Shown here: in pieces, positions 1 to 7,969 of the stretch | Position numbering within the stretch: the first letter of the stretch is position 1 | How the letters are laid out: the number at the start of each line of letters is the position of its first letter | From: Pseudidiomarina sp. CB1 | GTDB taxonomy: Bacteria > Pseudomonadota > Gammaproteobacteria > Enterobacterales > Alteromonadaceae | Direction: 5' to 3' | Length of the DNA stretch: 64,000 nt | NCBI RefSeq assembly: GCF_024752025.1 | Contig: NZ_JANTPU010000001.1 | Coordinates: forward strand, 248,001 to 312,000 | Made by a program: the position numbers and the translations under genes | The notes under the pieces: model-generated | Databases searched by the model: none | Seen by the model: only the letters and a program-made list of their open reading frames with translations | Told to the model about the DNA's origin: nothing

Positions 1-1430
1 GTTAGCGCTTGCTTTGCTTCGGTTTCAGTGTTGTACAAATAGATTTTACTGAAGCCTTGAGCGTTTAAGGCATTAAACGCAAGGTAGCTACCCTCCGGAG
101 CAAAGGAAACTTGTTGGTCCCAGCGCCGTTCGCCAGAGTGGACTTTGCTGATTTCACCCGATGCGGTATCGAGCAGGTAAAGGTTGATATGATTGTCGCT
201 CAAGGCTAAACGCTGGCCGTCGGGTGACCAAGCCAAAAGGCTGTAGTAGCTTGAGCCGGGCAGCGCAAAACGCTGTTGTTCACCAATACCATCTTGCGGT
301 GCGATGACGACAGCTTGCTTACCGTCGTCTTGGACGAAGGCAATACGATCGCCATCAGGGTGCCATAACCCGGTATATTCACGTTGCCCATCGGTACTAC
401 TCAGGTTGCGCGTAGGCCCATGTTCAACAGCGACCGAGAAGATGTCACCGCGAGCCGTCAAGGCGACGCGTTTGCCGGTCTTAGATAAGTCAAAATCAGT
501 GATCATTTGGCTTGCATCTTGCCAATCAGGTTCGAGTTGAGGGGCAGGTGCAGCAAGTTTTATTTGTAGGCGTTGCGGTTCGTTATTAGCGACTTGCCAA
601 CGGTACAGGTAACCACCAGCAGAGAACACAATGGTGTCACCGTGGCCATTGGCACTGGTGATGTCCCATTCGGTAAACTGGGTCAGTTGCTCTAATTCGC
701 CAGCGTTGTAGCGGTACAAATTGGCGGCAACATCATCACGATCGGAGATCAGATAAAGGTCGTCGGCCAACCAAAATGGATGATGGTGGCTGGCATTGGC
801 ACGTGGTAGCTGGCTAAATTCATCGTCATCTTTATTGAGCAGCCATACGGGCGGCGTGGAACCGCCGCGATGCAAGCGCCAACCTGCCGTTTGGTTGTTG
901 GGTAAGCGGTTTGGCCGGTAGGCGAGGGTTTCACCATCGTTGGCAAACTTACCTTCGGCGACCACAGCTTCCATGTATTTTTCTGGATAACCACCCGCTA
1001 CTGCGACACTAAACAGTTGGCTACTACGGGTATTCAGCACCGCGCGATTCGAGGTGAAATAGACGCGGTCGCCTGCGGCTGACCAGTCTGTTACGACATC
1101 GTGACTAGGGTGGTAAGTAAGGCGCTGAGCTGCACCGCCATGAATTGACATCACATAGACATCGTCATTGCCGTGATAGTCGGCTGAGAACGCAAGCCAT
1201 TGGCCGTCTGGCGAGAAAAGCGGTTTAGTCTCGCTCGCTGGGTGGCTGGTGAGTTGTCGGGGCTGGCTGCCATCGTGATTCGCTAGCCAAATGTCACCAC
1301 CATGTACGAAGGCGATGTGGTTGGCGGAAACATCTGGTTGTTCAAGGAGTCGTGTTTCGGTGGATTCGCTCGCATTGACGCTGACGCTCAATGCCGCTAC
1401 TGCAACCCAGACGAGTTTATTGGTTTTCAT
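1..1430 (-). CDS. Tricorn-type S41 protease, N-terminal part (runs off window start)
   Basis: The minus-strand frame is open from an ATG at 1430 to the window edge, so about 476 N-terminal residues are visible and the C-terminus lies outside. It begins with a signal peptide (MKTNKLVWVAVAALSVSVNA) and continues with beta-propeller repeats of the TolB/tricorn type, such as PDGQWLAFSAD, GDRVYFTSNR and PDGQRLALSDN. This arrangement fits the periplasmic tricorn-like proteases of marine gammaproteobacteria, which cut peptides using a C-terminal PDZ and S41 domain. Those catalytic domains are not in view, so another TolB-propeller hydrolase, for example an S9 peptidase, remains possible. An AAGAAGG stretch lies about 8 bases before the start. 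Confidence 0.75.
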   Translation of the reverse strand, partial: MKTNKLVWVAVAALSVSVNASESTETRLLEQPDVSANHIAFVHGGDIWLANHDGSQPRQLTSHPASETKPLFSPDGQWLAFSADYHGNDDVYVMSIHGGAAQRLTYHPSHDVVTDWSAAGDRVYFTSNRAVLNTRSSQLFSVAVAGGYPEKYMEAVVAEGKFANDGETLAYRPNRLPNNQTAGWRLHRGGSTPPVWLLNKDDDEFSQLPRANASHHHPFWLADDLYLISDRDDVAANLYRYNAGELEQLTQFTEWDITSANGHGDTIVFSAGGYLYRWQVANNEPQRLQIKLAAPAPQLEPDWQDASQMITDFDLSKTGKRVALTARGDIFSVAVEHGPTRNLSSTDGQREYTGLWHPDGDRIAFVQDDGKQAVVIAPQDGIGEQQRFALPGSSYYSLLAWSPDGQRLALSDNHINLYLLDTASGEISKVHSGERRWDQQVSFAPEGSYLAFNALNAQGFSKIYLYNTETEAKQAL

Positions 1431-1512
1431 TCGTATGCCCTTCTTGCAAAAGAATCGGGTGAGTTTAACTGCAAGTCACTCCACAATTTAGCACAAGACG
1501 CAGCATCGTAAA

Positions 1513-2226
1513 TTAAATCATCAGCGCCCGACCACCATCGACCTTTATAAATTCACCGGTAACAAAAGGGTTGTCACGAAGAAAGCGCACCGCTTGCAGC
1601 ATGGGCTCAAGTCCGCCTTCTAGGTTAAGCGGTGTTTCGGCCAATACTTTTTGGCGATGTGCACTGTCATGTTCTGGCAGGAACAGAATCGGTCCAGGTT
1701 GAATACCGTTTACGCGGACTTCTGGCGCCAGTGCTTTGGCAAAGCTGAGAGTGAGGTTGGCCAGTCCGGCTTTGGCGGCGCAATAAGCAATGTAGTCGGT
1801 CGACGGGCTATCGGTGTAGATGTCGGTAATATTAATCACGACTGCGTTATCCGCCTGCTTTAACTGTGGTTGTAGGCCGTTAATAAGCAAGTAGGGCGCC
1901 TGCACGTGCACTTCGAATACTGCAGCTAACGCAGTCGGGTCGCTATCAACCGTTTGGTTGTTGAAGAAACAGGAAGCGTTGTTTACCAACAAGTCAATAC
2001 GCTGAGTTTGTGCCTGGACGGCGGCAATGAGCGCCGTAATGGCGTCATGGGAGGTGAGGTCGGCTTGCACACCAACAGCGCCGAGCTCTTCTAATTCGGC
2101 AACGCCGTCGCGCGAGGAATTGTAATGAGCGAATACGCGATAGCCTTCCGCAAGCAGTGACTTGGCGAGCGCAAAACCAAACCGGCGTCCAGCACCGGTA
2201 ATGAAGGCGACAGGTTGCTGGCTCAT
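1513..2226 (-). CDS. folM: FolM-like dihydromonapterin reductase (SDR family)
   Basis: A 237-residue short-chain dehydrogenase. The N-terminal nucleotide-binding motif is TGAGRRFGFALA; the Arg-rich form of this glycine motif is typical of pteridine and dihydromonapterin reductases that use NADPH. The NNAS motif and the catalytic YCAAKAGL (Tyr-x3-Lys) follow, and the C-terminus VDGGRALMI is typical of the family. E. coli FolM is 240 residues long. Its ATG overlaps the stop of the upstream HPPK-like gene by 4 bp (ATGA), so the two are translationally coupled and probably act in one pterin pathway. FolM makes tetrahydromonapterin and has weak dihydrofolate reductase activity. The family call is firm; the exact substrate is inferred. 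Confidence 0.85.
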   Translation of the reverse strand: MSQQPVAFITGAGRRFGFALAKSLLAEGYRVFAHYNSSRDGVAELEELGAVGVQADLTSHDAITALIAAVQAQTQRIDLLVNNASCFFNNQTVDSDPTALAAVFEVHVQAPYLLINGLQPQLKQADNAVVINITDIYTDSPSTDYIAYCAAKAGLANLTLSFAKALAPEVRVNGIQPGPILFLPEHDSAHRQKVLAETPLNLEGGLEPMLQAVRFLRDNPFVTGEFIKVDGGRALMI

Positions 2227-2645
2227 GCAATGAGCTCCTCGTTGTGTAAGGTAACTTTTAACTCTTCAGCCAGATTGGCTAAATAACTCGGCACTTGCAG
2301 CCACGCCTTATCGAGCGTCGCCGACGTGATCTCGGCAGTCATCTCGGCAAGTATGTCGATATCCATTGGGCGGTCTTTTTCGCTACTGCGTGGGTCAGAG
2401 CGATCGCGTCCAAGTGCTTCCTCGATGGCATTAAATTTAGCTTTTAATTGCTGCGCTGTGAGAGTGCTCTCGATAATAAACAACGCATTTAAAAACTCAT
2501 GCTCGGTTTCGATGGCAACGGGTTGTGTATAACGAGCCGCAGAAAAGTACGTGCGGCCTAAGTCTTTAAGCTGTTCTTTTGCGAGGCTGAAATTTTTCTC
2601 AGGAGCGATGTTTGCGCCCATACTGCATAAATAGCGTTGCGTCAT
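2223..2645 (-). CDS. Short HPPK-like protein (6-hydroxymethyl-dihydropterin pyrophosphokinase family)
   Basis: About 140 residues when started at the ATG at 2645; an AAGG lies 10 bases before it, and the TTG six bases further upstream is too close to that site. Family signs are SMGANIAPEKN at the N-terminus, EFLNALF, and the catalytic stretch GRDRSDPRSSEKDRPMDIDI, which keeps the two magnesium-binding aspartates (DxD) and the loop arginines. The protein is about 20 residues shorter than E. coli FolK. The C-terminal pterin-contacting segment (RGFMLWPL in FolK) is not recognisable. With the overlapping folM this suggests a role in pterin metabolism rather than the housekeeping folate gene, which should lie elsewhere. 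Whether it is a true pyrophosphokinase is unsure. Confidence 0.8.
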   Translation of the reverse strand: MTQRYLCSMGANIAPEKNFSLAKEQLKDLGRTYFSAARYTQPVAIETEHEFLNALFIIESTLTAQQLKAKFNAIEEALGRDRSDPRSSEKDRPMDIDILAEMTAEITSATLDKAWLQVPSYLANLAEELKVTLHNEELIA

Positions 2646-2774
2646 AACCAAACTGCCTTGTCGTTGTCTGCTCTAGCATAACCTGATACGCAGCAACTCG
2701 AAAGAGAGATCCCTCCAGTTGCAATGCTTTTCACAGCTTGCTAGCCTAGAAACAAAGAGCTACAGGAAGGAAAC

Positions 2775-3260
2775 GTGCCGAAACTCGACGGCTTAAGTAT
2801 TCACATCGCTCTGTTGTTACTCATCACGCTGTTGGCGCGACCTGCTGCTGCGCAACAAGCATCTACCGCTGCCGAGACGCAGCAAAACATCGACTATCAA
2901 TTGACATTATCAACTGAACGCAGCCGTGAAGGCTATTTCGTGGTCGCAATCGATCAAGCCCCGCAAACCAAAATGGTGTTGCAACAAAGCGCAAGCGCCG
3001 ACTTTTCATCTGTAACAGCTGAGTTTGATTGGTTCGGTGATTTTACTGAAATGACCCTTACTGGCTTCAGCGATGGTGAATACTATTTTCGCCTCAAATC
3101 CGTTGCAGGGGTGAGTAGCAATGTCGTGCAATTGCGAGTGGAGCACTATTCGCAGTGGCAAGCATACAGCCTGTTTTTTATCGGTTTCTTGCTGTTTAGC
3201 GTATTGGTGGTAACGCTTATCACCTTGCACGTGCGCACGCGACGACAGGAGGTGGCATGA
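2775..3260 (+). CDS. FN3-like periplasmic protein with C-terminal membrane anchor
   Basis: 161 residues starting at a GTG preceded by AGGAAGGAA. It has a cleavable signal peptide (residues about 1-26, ending near PAAA-QQ). A beta-rich domain of about 90 residues ends in DGEYYFRLKSVAGVSSNVVQL, which resembles a fibronectin type III fold. One transmembrane helix lies at about 132-152, with a basic cytoplasmic tail (HVRTRRQE). It is the first gene of the operon and overlaps the symporter start by 4 bp. The topology, a periplasmic beta domain tethered beside a transporter, suggests an accessory or sensing subunit of the symporter. No enzymatic motif is seen. Confidence 0.7.
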   Translation: MPKLDGLSIHIALLLLITLLARPAAAQQASTAAETQQNIDYQLTLSTERSREGYFVVAIDQAPQTKMVLQQSASADFSSVTAEFDWFGDFTEMTLTGFSDGEYYFRLKSVAGVSSNVVQLRVEHYSQWQAYSLFFIGFLLFSVLVVTLITLHVRTRRQEVA

Positions 3261-4696
3261 ACGAAGTAAGTGGCTTCGCGCTGTCGAGTTCCTTGGGACT
3301 CACACTCGTGGTGCTATTTGGTATCGCCTGGATCGCATTTGGTTGGTATTTGGGCCGTGCCAATAAAACCCACGAAGATTTTGCTTTGGCTGGACGTAAC
3401 GTTGGTTTCGCGCTGGCTGCTGCGACGGCTATGGCGACGTGGGTCACCAGCAACACCACCTTGGTTGCGCCACAATTAACTTACCAGTTCGGCGTCTGGG
3501 GCATGGTCGGCTATTCCTTTGCCGCACTCGGGCTGATTCTCTTTGCGCCATTGGCCGCACGGATTAAACGCTTAATGCCCAATGGCTATACTTCGGGAGA
3601 CTTTATCCGCTTACGTTACGGTCGTGCTGCGTGGTGGGTGTTTATTATTATTTCGGTCGTTTATGCATTTGGTTGGTTGGTCTCACTTGGTATGGCTGGC
3701 GGTATCTTACTCGAAGCGCTTAGTGGTTTGGACTATCACATCGGCATGAGTGCTATTTTGCTGATTTGTGTCGGTTACACACTTTTTGGCGGCTTACGCG
3801 CGGTTATTGCAACGGACTTCATTCAAGCATTGATTATTATCGTTGGGGTGGTGTTGATCGCTTGGTTCTTGATTGACACGGTGAGTTTGGAGTCGATTCA
3901 CCAAGAAGTGAAAAGCAATCACCCGCAATTACTCGATCTCTTGTTCCCAGCGGCAATTATGTTTTTATTCAACAACATATTTTTTGGCTTGGGAGAGATT
4001 TTTCACTCCAATGTCTGGTGGTCACGGGCACTTGCTTTCAAGGGAAAGGTTGCCTTTAAAGCTTATTTGTTAGGTGGTTTATTGTGGCTGCCCATTCCAA
4101 TTGTGACTGGCTTTATTGCGTTGGCGGCACCACAACTTGGTATTTTTCCACCAAGTGCAGACATGGTCGGGCCAATGGTTGCTGCTGAGGTACTGGGTAA
4201 AATTGGCGCCGTAGTGGTATTCATAGTGGTATTTTCGGCATTAGCGTCTAGTCTTGATTCATTACTTGCCGCGACGTCTGACTTGGTTACACGGGATATT
4301 TATCACAAGTACCTTAAGCCGCAAGCGAGTGACCAACATTTATTACGCTTTAATCGTTACAGTATTTTAGGATTAGGCATTGTCACGTGGCTGTTCTGTT
4401 TGCCTCAAATTGCCACCTTAGGGGCTTTGTTGAACTTCGCTGGCGCTTTTGTGGCGAGTACGATTTTCCCTGTTGTCCTTGGTCTGTACCAACGTAAATT
4501 GACTGGGACGTATGCTGCTGCAGCCATGGCGCTGGGCACCTTAAGTGGCCTTGTCGGCTACTTTACTATCGGCTTTTACGTCGCAGCACTACTTTCGTGC
4601 ATTGTATCGGCGGCACTATGCGGGTTTGGCTTACTTACCAGTCAAGCGCGCTTTGATTGGCAGCAGTTGAATGAAAAAGAGGAGCCAACCTCATGA
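3257..4696 (+). CDS. Sodium:solute symporter family (SSF) transporter
   Basis: 479 residues and about 13 hydrophobic segments. The start has a full AGGAGGT site three bases upstream. The SSF signature region is visible as GYTLFGGLRAVIATDFIQAL (about residues 173-192). Segments such as PLAARIKRLMPNGYTSGDFI resemble, from memory, the DUR3 or urea-like branch of the family rather than the PutP or PanF branch. It should import a small solute with sodium. It sits between an FN3-like membrane protein and a 40-residue membrane peptide (overlap ATGA). It is followed by a carbamoyltransferase-like enzyme and an asparagine synthetase-like enzyme, so the substrate may be a nitrogen-containing compound handled by those enzymes. 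The substrate is not known. Confidence 0.85.
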   Translation: MNEVSGFALSSSLGLTLVVLFGIAWIAFGWYLGRANKTHEDFALAGRNVGFALAAATAMATWVTSNTTLVAPQLTYQFGVWGMVGYSFAALGLILFAPLAARIKRLMPNGYTSGDFIRLRYGRAAWWVFIIISVVYAFGWLVSLGMAGGILLEALSGLDYHIGMSAILLICVGYTLFGGLRAVIATDFIQALIIIVGVVLIAWFLIDTVSLESIHQEVKSNHPQLLDLLFPAAIMFLFNNIFFGLGEIFHSNVWWSRALAFKGKVAFKAYLLGGLLWLPIPIVTGFIALAAPQLGIFPPSADMVGPMVAAEVLGKIGAVVVFIVVFSALASSLDSLLAATSDLVTRDIYHKYLKPQASDQHLLRFNRYSILGLGIVTWLFCLPQIATLGALLNFAGAFVASTIFPVVLGLYQRKLTGTYAAAAMALGTLSGLVGYFTIGFYVAALLSCIVSAALCGFGLLTSQARFDWQQLNEKEEPTS

Positions 4697-4815
4697 TCAT
4701 GGGTCTTACTGCATTTAGTACCTTGGTATGGGTTTGCCTTGCGCTGACTGCCTGCGCACCGCTCATTTTATTGGGGCTGTGGTTAAAAGATTTCCTTTCT
4801 AAACAATTATGGTAA
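4693..4815 (+). CDS. 40-residue membrane peptide coupled to the symporter
   Basis: A short open frame beginning with ATG inside the symporter stop codon (ATGA overlap). It is preceded by a good ribosome site (AGAGGAG, 8 bases upstream) and ends 6 bases before the next gene. It encodes 40 residues: one hydrophobic helix (about residues 5-31, TAFSTLVWVCLALTACAPLI and onward), then a short tail, LKDFLSKQLW. Very small proteins directly after SSF transporters are known in databases as symporter small accessory proteins. This one fits in size, position and topology, although membership cannot be tested here. TACA resembles a lipobox but sits in the middle of the helix, so a lipoprotein is unlikely. 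No longer reading of this stretch makes sense. Confidence 0.7.
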   Translation: MIMGLTAFSTLVWVCLALTACAPLILLGLWLKDFLSKQLW

Positions 4816-4821
4816 TCCACT

Positions 4822-5886
4822 ATGAACGTGAATGACGTCTCGTTTGAGCGTGAACGTCCGGATGTCTATGGGGACGCTCATCCCAAGGCATTGTTACGGA
4901 CGATTCAAGAAGACGGTGATTTTCTGGTAAAACTGGCCAATCAACATATTGTGTCGGGTGATCAGTTTGACCAAGACACTATGAAGCAGCTATTTCGCTT
5001 GGCCGCTAAGATTGAAAGTAATCCCAAGCGTTTTAGTTCGCCGTTACAAAATAAAATTTTAATTAGTGCGTTCTATGAGCCAAGCACGCGGACACGACTG
5101 AGTTTTGAAAGTGCATGGCATCGACTTGGTGGTGACATCATGTCAATTACGGATCGCTCGACCACCGGTATTGCTAAGGGCGAGTGTTTGGCCGATGTCG
5201 CTGAAATGTTTAACAATTATGGTGACTGTGTCGTACTGCGAGATAACCACGAAAGCTCGTTGTTCGAGATGATGGATGCGCTGCGTATTCCAATCATCAA
5301 TGCCGGTAATGGTGTCGATGAACATCCAACGCAAGCGCTGTCCGACATGTACGCGATTTTCAAATGGCGACCCACACTGATTAACCCAGAAGAGAACGAC
5401 AAGATTAAAATTGGCGTTATTGGTGTACCCAACAAAATGCGCACAGTACGTAGCTTTCTTAAGTGTTTGTCGGTGTTTCCACATGCGGTGGATGAACTGG
5501 TTATTATTCATGACGAAGCGAGTACTGGCGAATTGTTTGGCCAAGGTCAGCGGGAAGAATTAGAAAGCCGTGGTATTACTATCCGTACCGTGACCGATCT
5601 CGATAGCGTCTTACCTGAGCTTGATGTGGTGTATATCAACGCTATTTCTTGGGAGGGTGACACGTTTAATACTTATGGCAGTGCGTTTCATTTAACCGCC
5701 AAGTCACCGCTAAAACAAGATGCGATTATTCTGCATCCGTTGGCGCGCGGCGATGAACTCTCAACGGATCTCGATCACACCTCCCACAATTGGTATTTCA
5801 GCCAAGCGCGTGGGGCGGTGTTTCTGCGGATGGCTCTCTTAACCTGTATGGTCGAGCGCGCTGAACGCGTGATTGATGTGGTGTAA
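4822..5886 (+). CDS. Divergent aspartate carbamoyltransferase-like enzyme
   Basis: 354 residues, with about 35 extra at the N-terminus compared with E. coli PyrB. The carbamoyl-phosphate site is intact: STRTR at 88-92, an 80s-loop lysine (IAKGE, K119), R140, and HPTQ at 168-171. The arginine equivalent to PyrB R167 is kept (KMRTVR). The 240s motif is HPLARGDEL instead of HPLPRVDE. The segment that in PyrB reads MTRVQKER is INAISWEG here (272-279), so R229 and Q231, which hold the aspartate, are replaced by Ala and Ser. The enzyme should therefore carbamoylate something other than aspartate, or have lost activity. No pyrI-like regulatory gene is adjacent. The gene lies 6 bases after the small peptide and 24 before asnB-like. 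It is not the pathway PyrB. Confidence 0.8.
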   Translation: MNVNDVSFERERPDVYGDAHPKALLRTIQEDGDFLVKLANQHIVSGDQFDQDTMKQLFRLAAKIESNPKRFSSPLQNKILISAFYEPSTRTRLSFESAWHRLGGDIMSITDRSTTGIAKGECLADVAEMFNNYGDCVVLRDNHESSLFEMMDALRIPIINAGNGVDEHPTQALSDMYAIFKWRPTLINPEENDKIKIGVIGVPNKMRTVRSFLKCLSVFPHAVDELVIIHDEASTGELFGQGQREELESRGITIRTVTDLDSVLPELDVVYINAISWEGDTFNTYGSAFHLTAKSPLKQDAIILHPLARGDELSTDLDHTSHNWYFSQARGAVFLRMALLTCMVERAERVIDVV

Positions 5887-5910
5887 TAACAAAGCGAGGA
5901 TTAAGCAAAC

Positions 5911-7926
5911 ATGTGTGGTATTGCAGGAATTTTTAATCTGCGTGCGGAGCAAACGCCCGTCGCGCAAACGCTTGTGAATATGGCCGCAATTATGCACCAC
6001 CGCGGCCCCGATGGTTTTGGCTATCAGATTATGGACGATACGGGGGTTGGCTTTAGTCATGCACGGTTGTCGATTATTGACTTGAATGAGGAGCGTGCGC
6101 GGCAGCCGTTCGTTTCTACCGATGGCAACTTGCTGTTGGCACATAACGGTGAATTTTACGACTTTAAACGTATTCGCGCGGACTTGACCGCGCAGGGCGC
6201 GCGGTTTCGGACCAAAAGCGACTCCGAGATCGTGATGCATCTTTTTCAACGTGAAGGGTTGGATGAAACGTTAAAGCATCTACGTGGCGAGTTCGCTTTC
6301 GGCTTGTACGACAAACAAGACGATAGCATGTACTTGGTGCGCGATCGTTTCGGTATTAAGCCCTTGTATTACACGGAAACCGACGAAGGTGTGGTGTTCG
6401 GTTCTGAGCTAAAAGTGCTGTTTGCGCATCCGTCAGTGAAGCGAGAATTTTCTTCTGAGGGTTTGTATCACCAATTGATTCAAGTGATGGTGCCAGGCTC
6501 AACGGCCTTCGAAGGTATTCGCCAAGTGCCACCTGGTCACGTCGTCAAGGTTCAACGTCGCAACGGCAAGCTCGAATTGTCAGAACATAAATATTGGGAT
6601 GTAAACTTTCCGCAAGAAAGCGAGTATCCGGGTGATGATGTCGACGAACAGCCCTATATTGATGGTGTCCGTAAACACTTATTAGAAGCCGTACAACACC
6701 GTCTAACAGCCGATGTACCAGTGGGTTGCTACCTCTCTGGCGGGATCGATTCATGTGCGATTTTAGGGCTTTCTGCAGCGGCAACTCAGACCTCGGTGAA
6801 AGCCTTCACGATTGGTTTTGATTCCGACGACTATGACGAAACACCCATCGCCCAAGAAATGGCTGAAGCTACGGGAGCTGATCACCACATCATGCGTCTT
6901 AACGCTGATGATTTGTATGATCACTTCGTGAAGACCATTTGGCACACTGAGCGAACGATATACAACACCTTGGGTGTGGCCAAGTACTTGATGAGCCAGC
7001 AGGTCAACCAAGTGAACTATAAGGTGGTTCTAACCGGTGAGGGTTCGGACGAATTATTTGCTGGCTATCCGGCTTTTCGTAAGGACATGTTCTTACACGG
7101 GCTTGATCACTTACCGGATAGTGAACGTGCGGCGTGGCAAGAATTACTCGAGAAAAACAACAAACTATTTAAGGGCGCAATGCTCGCTCGCGAAGAATTT
7201 GTCAGCCCCGCGTTTAACGCGAAAATGGGCTTCACACCGAGCTGCGTGCAACCGTGGTTGTCTTGTGCCAACGTAGCGTTACCTTTGATTGCGGAGCAAC
7301 GACGCGGTGAAGTCGAAGACTATGATCCGGGTAAAGCTATTGCTGACACGCTTGATGCCAGCATGTTGAAAGGGCGTCATCCGCTCGATCGCGCGCAGTA
7401 TGTATGGATTAAGACCATGTTAGAAGGTCAGATCTTAACGTGGGGTGGTGACCGGGTCGACATGGCGAACTCAATGGAAGCACGTCCAGCTTTTCTCGAT
7501 CATCACTTGGCGGAATATGCTTTCACTGTGCCGCCGCACCTGCGCATTAAGGGGAATAAAGAAAAGTATGTGTTGCGAGAGGCGATGAAAGGCTTATTGC
7601 CCGAAACGCTCTATAAGCGTGAGAAATTCGCTTTTATGGCGCCACCAGCGCATACCGATCCGAAGAAGTGGCAAGCGGTGCTGAAGTTAGCTGAACAGTT
7701 CTTGTCGAAAGAAGCGGTCGAAGAGGCAGGGTTGTTAGATTTTGCTGAGGTAGAGCGTACCTTTGCCAAGCATGAATCCGATGAAGTCAGCATTGATGAG
7801 AAAGTGCAACTTGACGCCGTGATTAATCACATGCTCGGTGTGCAAATTCTACATCATCACTTTGTTAAAACGGACGTGCCTGAAATGGCCGCACAGCGTG
7901 CCAAAGAACTCGGTTGGCACGCATAA
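5911..7926 (+). CDS. Asparagine synthetase B-like glutamine amidotransferase
   Basis: 671 residues, longer than E. coli AsnB (554). The N-terminal class II amidotransferase domain begins with catalytic Cys2 (MCGIAGIF) and includes HRGPDG, HNGEFYDF and SDSEIVMH. The synthetase domain has the ATP PP-loop SGGIDS at 276-281, then LTGEGSDELFAGYP and SMEARPAFLDH. All hallmarks of an active glutamine-dependent amidating enzyme are present. It would activate a carboxylate with ATP and transfer ammonia from glutamine. The C-terminus has about 60-100 residues beyond the core. GAGGA lies before the ATG. As the last gene after the carbamoyltransferase-like enzyme, it may amidate the same metabolite instead of making free asparagine; that is inference. 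Simple asparagine synthesis remains the default alternative. Confidence 0.85.
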   Translation: MCGIAGIFNLRAEQTPVAQTLVNMAAIMHHRGPDGFGYQIMDDTGVGFSHARLSIIDLNEERARQPFVSTDGNLLLAHNGEFYDFKRIRADLTAQGARFRTKSDSEIVMHLFQREGLDETLKHLRGEFAFGLYDKQDDSMYLVRDRFGIKPLYYTETDEGVVFGSELKVLFAHPSVKREFSSEGLYHQLIQVMVPGSTAFEGIRQVPPGHVVKVQRRNGKLELSEHKYWDVNFPQESEYPGDDVDEQPYIDGVRKHLLEAVQHRLTADVPVGCYLSGGIDSCAILGLSAAATQTSVKAFTIGFDSDDYDETPIAQEMAEATGADHHIMRLNADDLYDHFVKTIWHTERTIYNTLGVAKYLMSQQVNQVNYKVVLTGEGSDELFAGYPAFRKDMFLHGLDHLPDSERAAWQELLEKNNKLFKGAMLAREEFVSPAFNAKMGFTPSCVQPWLSCANVALPLIAEQRRGEVEDYDPGKAIADTLDASMLKGRHPLDRAQYVWIKTMLEGQILTWGGDRVDMANSMEARPAFLDHHLAEYAFTVPPHLRIKGNKEKYVLREAMKGLLPETLYKREKFAFMAPPAHTDPKKWQAVLKLAEQFLSKEAVEEAGLLDFAEVERTFAKHESDEVSIDEKVQLDAVINHMLGVQILHHHFVKTDVPEMAAQRAKELGWHA

Positions 7927-7936
7927 TAGCAAGCAA

Positions 7937-7969
7937 GCTGCAGATCGTGCTTAGCGCACGATTTGCAGC
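7937..7969. terminator. Shared hairpin between convergent genes
   Basis: A 14-bp stem (one G-T pair) with a 5-base loop: GCTGCAGATCGTGC, TTAGC, then the complementary arm. It lies between the asnB-like gene and the facing alkaline phosphatase gene. The loop contains the phosphatase stop codon (7951-7953), so one arm is coding sequence. No clear T-run follows on either strand, so it may act as an RNA 3'-end protector or a weak bidirectional terminator. Confidence 0.65.

Noticed and set aside
2718-2750. Promoter before the five-gene operon (TTGCAA, 17 bases, TAGCCT)
   Set aside because: The -10 matches only three positions; too weak to list.
4693-4815. Reading the 40-residue peptide as a lipoprotein (TACA as lipobox)
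   Set aside because: The cysteine would come in the middle of the only hydrophobic helix, without a basic N-terminus, leaving a short mature part; a membrane helix is the simpler view.
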